A DNA stretch of 64,000 nucleotides from Sipunculus nudus (taxonomy: Eukaryota; Annelida; Sipuncula; Golfingiida; Sipunculidae): NCBI GenBank assembly GCA_026874595.1, contig CM049317.1, forward strand, positions 51,851,618 through 51,915,617, given 5' to 3'. Below the pieces are notes generated by a model. The model saw only the letters and a list, made by a program, of their open reading frames with translations. It did not search any database and was not told the DNA's origin. Positions 48,311-60,205 of this stretch are shown here, piece after piece. A program made the translations under genes and the position numbers. How positions within the stretch are numbered: the stretch's first letter is position 1; the number at the start of each line of letters is the position of its first letter.

Positions 48311-50345
48311 ATTGAGAAAGAAAAACGTAAATGATTTACATTATTTAGTTTTACTTATAAATTATAGATAAAAATTAACTAAAGAATTGCTCCGATAATG
48401 GGGAGTACTTTTATAGAAATGAAAACATTCAACCTAAGTTATCTAACCAGTTTGTCTTTAATTTAAGCATTCCATTTAAAAAACTTTTCTCTAATATTAA
48501 AAAAAAATTTAACTTTTAAACATTTTAAGTTCTGAAGACAAAAAAAAAATGTGTCCAAATTTGTTCAAACTAAATTAATTCAAAATGTTCTGTGATCACT
48601 CATGGATTTGTAAACAATTTTTTGTTGTGTATGTTAGAAAATAAGAGCTAAGTGAGGGAACAAGACACAGAATATTGTCATCCCATTGCTATATAAAAGA
48701 AAATATATGTTCATAGGTCTAAATAAAAATCATTGCCTGTCAGGGATCAAGTTTAAACTGAGTTTATCATGAACCAGTGCTGAATAGGCATCATATATCT
48801 GTACAGTATTTGTCAGGTGGCTTGAAAGATGTGGGGCATTCCATAAATTAATCACGATGAACTTGATTGTTTGAGTGTTTGAAGTTCAGCAACACTACCA
48901 GCAGCTACCACTGTAAAGAAAAAGTAATACATGGATGGCACACCCGGTCAGGTGAATGGGGGTTTCTTTGTAAGACAGTTTTTAGGTATCAGAAACAGAA
49001 TAATTATTGACAATTAACCAGTTTTAGGACTGTTCAACTTGTGTATGTGAAGTTTTATTTGGGATCTTATGGTAAACCTAAATAAGCTTTGGTAAATATG
49101 TGACAGGTATCACAAAGGGAATAAAAATTGTTAAGATGACGAACAATGAAATATGTGAAAATACTGGAAAGTTATTTAATAACATGATAAATAAATTTAG
49201 GTTTTAATTGATATTCAGCCAAAAATGTGCCATGTAAAATGATTTGTATTTTAAAATATTGCACCCTGTTTGGTGGTATGTGAATTTGTAAAACGTGACA
49301 TATCTGAAACATGTAGTGTAAGTGAAAGTTAAATCCACCAGTGAAAGTCTGTGGGAGGAACTGCGTGTGGTTTGTCTGGTACTTGTGGTATTCTGTGATT
49401 GGCATCATCATTACACAGATCAGTGGGCAGTAACTATTGTTAGTGGATGCAGGAGGTCTGGTTCAGTGTCTATGTGCTGTTGCATAATTGGATACAAACA
49501 GGATTGACAGGAATATAACATTGCTGGGCTGACTGCTGCACATTCCAGTCTGTTTACTGGGTATAATTTTATTTATTTTACATATGTATAATATGTAATT
49601 CTTGTTTGCACAGTGATGTTTTTAAATGGCATTTAGAATTTTTGATCATTTGGGGTTTGTTTAATATTGGGTGTGATTGATCATATAACCATACCTACAG
49701 ACAGACAGATAGGTGCGACCAGTCTTCCAAAATAGCATTTAGAAATAAAAATATTCATCTTGGGATGCCTGAATGGAGAAGATGTATGCTTGGTGGAGAG
49801 TTAGTCAGATTTATTAATGTGAGCAGGTATAAGAATTAAATAGGCCAGGCTAAGCATATTTTAGTGTTCATTAAGTGCTGTAAACTATGTCATGATAAAA
49901 TTAATGTTATATTCTATTTTGATTACTTAGGGTATTGATTAATTATTCACCACAGGAGTAGCATCAGTTGTGCATTAATTGCCATATGGCATTGAATAAT
50001 TTATTAGATAGATAGGTATTGCCAGGCTGTAATTACCTGTTAGCATTGAATATATAATTTATTGTTGGTGGTTCTGACTGTAAATATATTAGCTTGTGTC
50101 ATAAAATGTTAATTTATGAATCTTTTACTCAGAGATCCCTTAATAGCATAATTGTAATGAAAAAAGAAGCTACCCGGCAGCTAGATCATTTGTTCTTTGA
50201 CTAAATCCTGCTTAAATCCTTATTTCCTCTGCACAGGAAGTAATGTTATCACCTGCATCTGTTTGTCTGTTGTATTCACACAGAAAATACTTATCCGATT
50301 CCAAAAACTTTTTTGAGGGGAAAGGCCAGGGGACCTTTTCAGAAA
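48311..50345. other. Gene-free AT-rich DNA
   Basis: Nothing supported. Short ORFs at 49172-49507 overlap on both strands without a domain. Confidence 0.5.
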
Positions 50346-50436
50346 CAGTGGAACCTGTCTGAAAGACCACTTGTCTTTTAAGACCATCTGTGCATAAAGA
50401 CCACTTTTGGCCAGTCTTATTACACAGGTATCACTG
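50346..50436. mobile_element. 91-bp pogo-like mini-MITE
   Basis: The left end CAGTGGAACCTGTCTGAAAG is mirrored on the right (minus strand CAGTGATACCTGTG). TA follows the right end; AA precedes the left, perhaps a mutated TA. AAGACCACTT and variants repeat three times inside. The 129-codon minus ORF over it (50220-50609) is rejected as a shadow. Confidence 0.6.
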
Positions 50437-51699
50437 TATGCTCTACAGGTGTTGATTAAGATCTTGAAGGATTGTTTTGTTGTGGTAGAGGTAAGCGCTC
50501 TAGGGAGTGGCACACCAGTTTTGTCTGATTTCATACAAACCATTAGGTATACACACTGCTTTTGAGTAACCATATTTGTTGGGTGTATAATGCAGGGAAT
50601 AGATAACACCTAAAAGATAAGATGAGACAGCCTGCAAAACTACTGATTATCTAAAAATACTTCCTCCTTCTAACAGTAACATGTGGATATTTTCAAGAGT
50701 CACATGGTTATATATAGATATTATATGATCATAGATATGTCCTTTATTGGTTATAAACAGGTACGTATTCTTTTATAAATTTCCTGTTATTTTGTCAGTT
50801 GGTCTTGATATGACATATCAGATTGACCTGCAGCATATGCTGGTATGGTTTTATATACATACCAGTATTGTAAACAAAAACATAAACCTTTTCTATTTGT
50901 AATTGAATAAATTTGTAAAATGATTTTGGTATTTACGGTTGTTTTTGCAGTTATGAATCTTAATTAATTGTTGATTGAAGAAGAACCCTTCACTGGAATA
51001 GTATTCATATAGACAGGTGATTTTGTATAATTTGTCTTCATAGTTTGTACATTGTGATGAAAAGATTGTTCAGTATAGTTTTAAAAGTTTTCGTATACCT
51101 ACCTGAATATCAGACTTAATTTGATGGCTAATTAGCCGTTTATCGGTACTTTGAGTTTAATATATTTAATATATGATTTATCATGTAGTATTATTAACAA
51201 GTAAACCTCATTCTCAGGGTCATGCCATAGCTGCACCTTGTGTTCCATAGACTTGATGTTTCAAGTACAGGTCCTTTTTATATATTTTATATTTTATTTG
51301 ACAGAAGTTGCACTCTCTCTGTCATAGAAACTCTTCTGTGGCAGCACCTCTGGAATGTCCACTTTTGGCCTTGAACTGTGATGAATGATACTAAATGCGT
51401 CCTAAGGGGGGTTGTTTCCCATATTTTCCTATTAATCCAGAGAAATGTCACATTTGGGTATTACAGCGCAATCTATCAGGAACTATGTTAACTACACAAA
51501 AAAGTGTAATATTTAACATTTATAATATAAGGCTGATGTGACCTTGCAGTGTCTGATTACCATCAGCTTCATGGCTGCCATGTTGATATCTAAGCAGACT
51601 TTGTAAATCATAATTATAACCTTGTGGTAATAAAGTACTTGCACTTGCTCAAGGTTGTAAGTCATCCATACCAGGGTGACTGATCTTATCTGTAAGTAT
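50437..51699. other. Gene-free AT-rich DNA
   Basis: Nothing supported. A GGCTAATTAGCC palindrome lies near 51126. Confidence 0.5.
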
Positions 51700-52100
51700 C
51701 AGCTTTATGTGCAACGCGACTTTACCAGATGTTATACAGAGTGTCTTGGAAAATTATCTACCTACAGCATGAGGACTCTACATTGAAAGCTTGAAAATCT
51801 CTCTTTGCTCAGCTGTAGCCTCCCAACAGATGACCCTGAGTAGATTCATGAATATTAATGAGGTAGCCCAAGTGGATGTGATCTATGATGACTAATGGTT
51901 GAAAGTGACCATTTGCAAGTATTGACTGTGCTGGTCAGTGCTGGGGGCCTGGAGAACCCAGTCTATTGATACAACTCTTTATGGTCAAATATGAAGCATT
52001 GGTGGCCAGTCTCAGGAGGGCTGCATGGATGGAAGCTGGCATTGTCAGAGTATGGACATTAATTGACCGCTGGCTGTCTGTAAGTACATTTCCAATTTGC
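51700..52100. other. High-complexity block with POU/homeodomain-like palindrome
   Basis: This GC-richer block contains ATTCATGAATATTAATGAG (51844-51862), whose first ten bases are a perfect palindrome and whose ATGAATATTAAT part resembles a POU dimer site. Candidate enhancer, by motif only. Confidence 0.3.
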
Positions 52101-53639
52101 CCCTGGGGAATACATCTGATGGATATTAAATGTCAGTAAACTTGATGCAAGATTCATAGTATCGCTGTGTCAAATTACAGCTGAACAAATGTGCAGTTAT
52201 TAATCTTGTTTCATACATACATTGACCAAGGGATTGGTCTTTAATATCTTCCTGCTTTAAGTTGCTATCTTTACTGCTGCATTTTTCAGGCATGCTCTCT
52301 GCCACTATGGGTCTAATCGCAGCAGAACTCTCTCAGCAGATAGATTTTTCTTTTAAAACTGTTCTTGATGTATCTTCCCTAGCTAGTGCCCTAAGGAATT
52401 ACTGAGTGATTCATTCCTCACAAGCATAACTTCAAAAGCTTTTCTGTGGCAACCATTGTTTGTATGTGATGTGGCATTCCCCATGTCAGTACAAACTGAC
52501 ACCCCATGTCACATGGGGAATGTTGGAAGGGTATACTCATGCTATTATTTATAATCAAAATTCTTAGACCAATAGGAAGAAATATTGAAAATTCCTGAAT
52601 AGTTAATGAAAAGCAATCTGATATGTGAATATCATCTCTGAAATGTTAATGATATTAATCGCTCTGATATCATTAAACAGGTAATTTATAGCATGAAAGC
52701 TTTTTCTCAGCATACACAAATGATTTTATGTGAGATTAACAGACCTTAATTCATTTCTTCTCAAATCTCTGAAAAATTCTAAATGTTATGATAATGTCTT
52801 TGGACACAGTGTATTTTGTGTTTAAACTCAAGTCTACTTAAGGTAGAGATATACTGGTTTATACTTACATTATATATATGTAACAGGTACCTACCTGTTC
52901 ATTTGATAATAGGTTAATTTAGTTGACTATATAGTCTTATTAAATAAGAAAGGCTTGTTTTCTGGCAGTCTTATAGAATTAATATGATATGATTGCATTA
53001 CATTAGTTTTATAGATCATCTCAGTCTTGTCATTTGAATATTGATGTTTCATTTATTATCAGTTCCAAAACCTTGGCAGATAATGGATTTACATGAATAT
53101 TTATCCCTATTGCCAACCCTTAGGTTTACCTGATATCATATGCTATCCACACTTTTTGGATTAGATAACCAAGAACTGTAGTATTAGTCCCATAAAATAA
53201 CTCTGATCACATCAGCTAAGATGATGCAGTGGTTGCCTTGGTAACCATGTCCAGAGGAACATCCTTGCCTGTTTTGTTTGCATTATTAAACCTGGATGTT
53301 TACTTTATGAAAGCATTTATATAAATTGATGTCTTCTTGAAAAGGGACAAAACCTGGGTAATGTATTCCAGTCATAAGTATGAGAATACAGTCAGTATAA
53401 ATATATTGGTTGAAGTTTTACTATTCGGTGCAATAAAGATAGGCCTTAAATGGAATAAATATTAAAAAATGAAATAATAATTAATCATTATTGCTTGGTT
53501 ATATATATTCTTTAAGAAAAGCCGGTACCCAGTACCTAGTGTATAATTAAATTTTATTGAAATAAGATATGACTTATATGAAAGAAACACCTGGCCAGTT
53601 GAAGGATCAACCATTGTAAGTTTTAGGAGAGATAATCTT
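52101..53639. other. Gene-free AT-rich DNA with one inverted repeat
   Basis: Apart from the inverted repeat at 52475-52522, nothing is recognised. Confidence 0.5.
52475..52522. repeat. 12-bp perfect inverted repeat with nested hairpin
   Basis: CATTCCCCATGT (52475-52486) is inverted exactly at 52511-52522. Inside the right arm, CCCCATGT-C-ACATGGGG forms a second hairpin, so two alternative stems compete for the same bases. Confidence 0.85.
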
Positions 53640-53960
53640 CTCTGCAGCTGGGAACATACAAAGAAAACAAAAGCAGAGGAGGTATTGATGGGTTATTATG
53701 AGGAAACAGCACGGGGCCGTCAGTAGCAGCCATGTTTTCTCTGGCCCCCAGATACGACCATTGGGCGGAGCATCCCTTTGTCTTACTAAACAGTTTAATC
53801 TGATCTGCTAACATGGAAAGGCCAGAGGCTTTATGTAGATTACAGAACTCAGCCTGATCCCCAATATCCGGGGCTGGATGTTTGACACTGTCTGCATGTC
53901 CTGGGCCATCAGATGCATTAATTGTCCTTTTACTAGTTTCCAAATCCATTTCTTTTAGTT
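53640..53960. other. High-complexity block with an open minus-strand frame
   Basis: The minus strand is open for 108 codons (53623-53949), starting MDLETSKRTINASDGPG. The composition is protein-like, but there is no domain and no splice context. The plus strand has a Sox-type CCTTTGTC (53774). It may be conserved regulatory DNA in which stops happen to be absent, or an unrecognised exon. Confidence 0.3.
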
Positions 53961-56319
53961 TACAATCATATATACTAGTGGTTAACCCATAATTTTGACA
54001 TGTGACATTTTGGTTTTAATGTTTATGCAAAAATTAGCTCCTGTAAGCAGTTTCTAGAAACTGATGGAAATAAACCGGTCATTGTTCAAAAAGGCCATGG
54101 GGATGCGTCACAAAAGTCCAGACAAGAATCAGACAGTTGAGGGTTTGGTGGCAAGGGGATGTATTAGCAAAGTTTAGAGCAGATTGACCCTTTTCTTGGA
54201 CCACACCCAAAGCCACTATTAATAGTAGGAGTCCAATCGTAGTTTGCTGTTAGAATTAATTTCTGTCAGTATGTCTGCTTCCAGGGCCCTGTCTCTGTTT
54301 GGCTACTTCTGTCTGTATACCTCATGTACTTCATATATTTCTGATATTTAATACCAATTCAAGCGTCCATTGTTTGGCCCATGAAGACAACTGATACAGT
54401 ATCACTGCCAGTATAAACCTCAATAAGTCAGTGTAAATAAGGAAATATGTCCAGACAGAATTGGGTAGTTCATCCTTGGCTGAAAGCTTGCAATACCTTC
54501 CTCGGCCAAAGAAGAAAGACAAAACCTCAGGGCTTGAATCAATATGGTTTGTCCAAATACTTTTCCAGGGATAACATCTTACGGTTGTTTTCGGGCATAT
54601 CATATCTTTTAGCGCTGAACAAATTGCCAATAGCATAGTTCTGTTGTATAGTTTTGTAAGAGTTATGACAGTGTATGTGACGTCAACAGCATGCAAGGAA
54701 AAATGATGAACTGATGGAAAAGAAAAAAGTGCCTAAAAATAAGATTCCATGTATGCACAGCTTGTGGTATGTGGAAAGTGGAGTGTAATGTTGAGATATT
54801 TCATATATACATACCAGACCTACAGTTATGGCAGCATGTTATATTTTCTATACATAAATCACATAAATCACAACATCTAGCGGTTCATTTTGCCCAATAA
54901 ATATTCCGCATGCTGTGGATATAGGATCTCACCTTATTTATTTAGTCAATTTCAGTTTTTATCTGCATTCCGTATTCCGTGCATATGGAACCAAAGGACA
55001 GTGATTTGGGGTGTAACAATGCATCAGTTATTTGATATTACAGCTTTCTGGTTTACCTTGTAAATGTGCACAAATTCATATGCTCAGGAGCAAACTCTCC
55101 AAAAAATACAGTACATGCAGACAAAAGATATTATAGAGGAACCTGCTGACCCCTTGAGACAGATGCTGGGATGCGAGATATAACTGTTCAGATCAATGAA
55201 CGAGTCCTGTGTGATTTCTGAGTAAATAATGATAGTGTTCTGACAAGTCACACTCTCTGCTGGTTTCTCCTGAGGGCAGCTTGGTTAGGTTTTACTGTTT
55301 ATTGGCAATTTTCAAACTCTCCCTGGGGGTCATAGTATTTCATAGGTTGTGTAAGTTTAACTGGTTTATATCAAAGAAATGACACTTTTATTGTTATAAG
55401 ATTTTGAACTATGTAAAAAAATGAAGTAGAACAAAATTTTTTGGTGGCTGGATAACAAATAAAGATTGAAATACCCCCTCTCAAAAAAGTTAGTTCTGTA
55501 TTTTCCTTGGAGATGTGTGTAGATCAAACATTAACACCTTTTTTTAATAGGCTTCAAATATTTATAAATGTGATTAGGGTGTATGCATGAATACTAATTG
55601 AATACTTATCTTGCTGAATGATGTTTCAGTTTCACATATGTGTGCCTGCACTTTCTCTAAGTATCAGACTGTGATGCTGAAACAGAAACTAGTGATATGT
55701 CATTTTGGATGCAGCTTGTGTCTAATTTGCAGTATATTGCCGTATCATGAATATATGTAGGTTTTAACTTCTGTCTTAATAAACATCTCTAATACTTACC
55801 AAGGAACAACATAGGCTTGAAGGTTTGCATTAAAAAGCACCTTTTATCATGGTTAATTTCAAACAGGTTCTTCCTTGCGCTTGAAAAGATGGTGATTTAT
55901 TTTTAAAGCCACTGATAAATGTATATAGGTCAGACTTTCATCTTAGAAAGAACACAGTATATCACAAGGCCCTGTGGTAAAGATTCTTTGTGACTTCTTG
56001 AGTATTCTAATTAGCCTACTGCAAAAAATACCTGCTAACATGAAATCTTTATGATACTGTATCATTCTTTTTGCACAGTCACTTCAATACATGTATATTC
56101 ATTAGTTCTTCCAATTAAGATGCCATGGCCCACTTATATATAATAATATGCAATATTGTAGAATGTATCAAATTTATGGTGATTTATAAGCCAGGTTTTG
56201 CTACAGAAATGTTGATATAGATCATTTAGTTTACCATTGTATTTAAACCCCCCCCCCTCCTAACATGTGCACACACAAAACAAAACATGTCTTTGAGTGT
56301 TGTTATGTGAGCCGCCAGA
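53961..56319. other. Gene-free AT-rich DNA
   Basis: Nothing supported. The minus ORF 54331-54696 (121 codons) has no recognisable domain. A poly-C tract lies near 56249. Confidence 0.45.
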
Positions 56320-56590
56320 CAGCTTCATCCAGGGGATGGAGCTTCTCTAGAAATGATGCTGGATGTTACAGAGGCTGGCTGAGGCATCATGTTCATGTCT
56401 AGGGAACCATTACAGCAGCATCTGTTGTCTCCCGTCAGTCTGATGACATTCATCCCATTTCCAAGAGGATGTCCCCTATCGCTGTCATGGCTTTGTGTTA
56501 TCTGATATACAGTCGCAAGAAGCCATGAGATACTTTTTTGCCGCTTCTTTTTCCTGACCTGCATTATGACCCAGCTTTGAGGTATGGTTC
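56320..56590. other. High-complexity block
   Basis: This GC-richer block with CpGs underlies the C-terminal half of a 141-codon minus ORF (56325-56750) whose N-terminal half is AT-rich and hydrophobic. That abrupt change argues against one real protein. Candidate conserved non-coding DNA. Confidence 0.3.
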
Positions 56591-57946
56591 TGTAGGACTG
56601 CAAGAAAAGGAGTGTTTTTATACATATTTTATCTGAAAAAATGGTGGATATGATCAACCAGTGTGGAGGTTGGTCAGAGTAGGTATGTACATAAATTAAT
56701 GTTATTTTGACTAATACTACAATGCAATATAGCACCAATATGAAATTCATGTGAATAATATTGATGTCATATGATGAAGTACACAGAAACAGTTTCTAGT
56801 TAGGCTCTCAAAATTTTACATACATGTATGTATGCATGCATGGTTGTTTTTACATAGGAATAAAGTGATGGTCCTTTGTTATAATTTAAAAAATTGTAAA
56901 ATTTGAAATTTGTTTCTAGATGTTGCTGTTTTATAACCTGCTTGGCTTTGACAAGAGAAGGTATAATATTGGTACATTATTATTACTGTATCTGCTTGTA
57001 CTGAATGACCAGACTACCACAGTGACAAATTCAGCATTTTCATACTCTTGAGGCTGACAGCTTTGTCATATCCATATAAAAGCAAGTGGGATAATATAAA
57101 ATTGCCAGGAAATCTGCATGACAGAAACAGGTTTTACTACTTTAAATCGATGTCACTGTCTGGCTGTTTGCACTGGAGTCACTCAAAATGGTGATAGTCT
57201 TATTTTTAGCATATATATTAAAATTATATTGGCAGTAGTTTAAAAATTCTATTCCATGTATGTTCAGTAAAAATATCTTGGGTTTTACAGAGTTTTTCAT
57301 ATGGGCTTCATATACACGTCACCTAGTGACCTGAACAACATAGATGTTCACACATTCAGATTTTAAAATCATACTGCGGATGCCTTTTTGTTCATCAGGG
57401 TTTTAATTTTGCAATATTTGCGAATGGGAAATAATTATGAAATTGAAACCCTTTTGAATAAAGCGCCCCAGCAAAGTAGATGATCATGAACCTAGATTAA
57501 TAAGCAACCTACTCTGAATGTGCACATGTGCATTTATTTTTTGTCAAACTGTGTTAATTACTACAGGGATTGGGAAGTGACTGTGACACCAAGTCACAAC
57601 ATTACAACTGTGACAGAAGTGAATGAGACACTTTAATTTAAAATCAGTTTGTATTTCATAATATACACAAATACTGCTTTACTAAGAGTTCATGGGTTCT
57701 GATAAGATTGCAAAACCTTCTCAAAATGATCAAAATGCATAAACAGCGCTGATTCAGCCTCGTCAATATGAAGCCAACCACTGTAATTCATGAAATCAGT
57801 TTCATTAGAAATTCCCATTCAGACATGTATGTATCTTGAATATAAAAGATGAAATATATTATTTACAATGAACAAGAAGACACTAATTTATGACAGTAAT
57901 GTAAGGATTAGGATTCTGTTTTACTATATGGTACATGTTATTGAGT
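56591..57946. other. Gene-free AT-rich DNA
   Basis: Nothing supported. A TACATGTA/TGCATGCA palindrome run lies at 56821-56842. Confidence 0.5.
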
Positions 57947-58087
57947 CAGGGTCTTGATAATTACTGAAAAGTACCCAAATGTTAGTTACTGAAAACTTAT
58001 TAGATAGTTACAAAAAGTACATATAAGTTACAGAAAAGTGCAAGAATATAGCTGAAAGGTCTAGAAAAATTACTGAAAATTATCAGT
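57947..58087 (+). mobile_element. Truncated hAT-like MITE (relative of 27474-27710)
   Basis: It starts CAGGGTCTTGATAATTACTG then AAAAGTACCC and continues with GAAAA.TTA motifs to an ATTATCAG near 58087. The right inverted end is missing or decayed. It shows the likely original end (CAGGG) of this family. Confidence 0.68.
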
Positions 58088-58803
58088 TGGTGCCGTAGTA
58101 GCAGACAGAGTACAGCTACCCTGCTCAGCTGGTATCTGTGACTTTTTCATCACTTCACAGGCTCTCAGCTTCAGTTTTGTTGCTGACACAGCACCTGACC
58201 TACTTACCTGTGAGTTATTCAGGTTGAATCATCTTTTGGGTCATGTTTTCCCTCAGGTGAGAAGAACCACTGCTATAACACAGGCTGCTTCCTGCAGCGC
58301 TGCTAAAATATACAGCGGCTGTCTACAGGTGTGCCTTAATAGCTGTCTTATGCTCAACCATAGTTAAACATGGGCTATCCCAGTATCTGTTGGCCTAACA
58401 TGGATGTGTTTCACACTTGTCCCATGGTGGATGTTCTGTTTTGGACTGATACAGGTAATTTATTAACTTTTGTTTCTCTCACCAGCCAATTCTGTCAACA
58501 TGAGGTGTTGTTATTAGGATATCACCTGTCAGGGTTCTAGTTTTACCTGTAAACATTCTTGCCTCAGATCAATGAGAATTGATCAATTTACTTCCTGCAT
58601 TCACTAGTATACTAATTGAGTAAATCCTGGGTGATCTGAAGAGGACCGGGAATTTATGAATTACCATGAATTACACTGATATTACCAATTTGATCTTTAC
58701 CGGTACATGTAGAGAATAAATCTGTTATTCAAGTAGCTCAAGTACCTTTATCCTTACCCACAAACTTTCTCAGATTGGTATGAAAACCATCTGTATTCAT
58801 TAT
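58088..58803. other. Gene-free DNA
   Basis: 58090-58330 is GC-richer and of higher complexity. TACCGGTACATGTA (58698-58711) fuses two of the over-represented palindromes. Confidence 0.45.
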
Positions 58804-58811
58804 TTATATGT

Positions 58812-59448
58812 AGAGCCCCGTTTTTTCCGTTTTATAAAAAAATATTTTCAGTTTTAATAAAATCATAATTCCGGAATTTTCTGTTTTATCTTTATATTTT
58901 ATGTAATAAAATTGCTACATCTTCTTAAGAGTTAAAACTTTTAAATCCAGATGATTAAATGGATTATGTGTTCAATAAGCTGTTTAAAATATTTTAAATT
59001 TAATTACTGCTAACATTGATGCCATAGTTACTTTACGTATATTTAAAATTATACCTGGTCCTTAGCATAAATGGTTCTTCGTCAGCCCCAAACGTAAGTA
59101 ATCCAGCACATGTTTTAACTGAATCGGCAAGACAGTTCTCAGCTCTGTAGTGTCTGCGTTTTACCGTCTATCATTTCAAACATTTGAAACAAGTATAGTT
59201 ATATTATATTCAAAGTTATTTCGCCTCTGAGACGCTATGACATGCGGTAATGCGCAGTTTGAAAGATTTTTTTAATAAGATATTGGGTGAGAATTTTTTA
59301 ATTTGCAGTTTAAATCGGCTCTAAATCCGACTTTCCGTCATATTCCGTGTATTTGATATAATTCCGTTTTTGAACCCTAATTCCGTTTTCAAACCCTAAT
59401 TCCGTTTTTCCGTCCGTTTTTCCGTTAAAACGGAAAAATCGGGGCTCT
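58812..59448. mobile_element. hAT-type MITE with AGAGCCCCG ends
   Basis: The left end AGAGCCCCGTTTTTTCCGTT and the right end (minus strand AGAGCCCCGATTTTTCCGTT) differ at one base. Flanks TTATATGT (58804) and ATATATGT (59449) match at 7 of 8. TTCCGTTTT motifs repeat many times near both ends, about seven times on the right. No transposase is encoded. An 8-bp duplication and the end type support hAT. Confidence 0.85.
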
Positions 59449-59456
59449 ATATATGT

Positions 59457-60123
59457 TGTAGAAAATTGTAGAAGTTAAATAGTCAAGTTTTAATAAAGAA
59501 ATATGGTTATATAAATATGCTGTGGTTGACATATTTTTGGTATATTAAATCAACTAAGTTAAACTTGCTTTTATCACACATGTGGTGGTTATCATTTCTC
59601 TGTTTATATAATATGAGCAAAAGGACATCATTGTGTTAAAGCAATGTAGCTTGTAGAAGCAGATGTAATGATAGCAGGTGATTTTATATAGCACTGACTT
59701 AATTACATACCAGAGGTCATGCTTTAGCCCAATCAGGACTGAACCAGGTCACTGTTGTCATATATAGGTGACATGCAGGGTCCAGCTATAAAAATATTAT
59801 TTAATATTATTATTAGTTAGCTGTAATTCATATTTTGCTCATTAAATTAATAATAATAGGTGTTATAAATTTCACAATTGATAATAAATATATTTATAAT
59901 AACAATTGGTAATAAATATCAATAAATGGCCAATAGTTACCCATGAGGGAGCAATTACATTGAATAGAACACATTTAACTTTAGTAAAATATCTGTTAGA
60001 ATTAGAATGTTGTGTCATATTGATCCTTAAACTTTGGATCTTCTAAGATAGTTCAGTTGTTTTAGAAAGAATAAAACATTGAGTTTGTTGTGTTGAATGC
60101 AGAGGGAGGTATATGCTCTGGAT
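59457..60123. other. Gene-free AT-rich DNA
   Basis: Nothing recognised; very AT-rich at 59790-59930. Confidence 0.55.
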
Positions 60124-60205
60124 CACCTGGTAAAGGTGTACCTGTAACGAGACTGGCAGGTGTGTATCAATATCAGGTGTACTTCGCTCACCTGTACAGC
60201 AGGTG
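60124..60205. promoter_or_regulatory. Cluster of five CAGGTG/CACCTG E-boxes
   Basis: Sites lie at 60124 (CACCTG), 60157 (CAGGTG), 60174 (CAGGTG), 60189 (CACCTG) and 60200 (CAGGTG), five in 82 bp. By base composition about 0.02 would be expected. CAGGTG is bound by Snail/ZEB repressors and some bHLH dimers (established). Enhancer function here is inferred. Confidence 0.4.

Noticed and set aside
50220-50609. 129-codon minus-strand ORF
   Set aside because: It spans a 91-bp pogo-like MITE and has no domain.
56325-56750. 141-codon minus-strand ORF, one of the longest in the window
   Set aside because: Its first half is AT-rich and hydrophobic and its second half abruptly different. No domain, promoter or splice context is visible.
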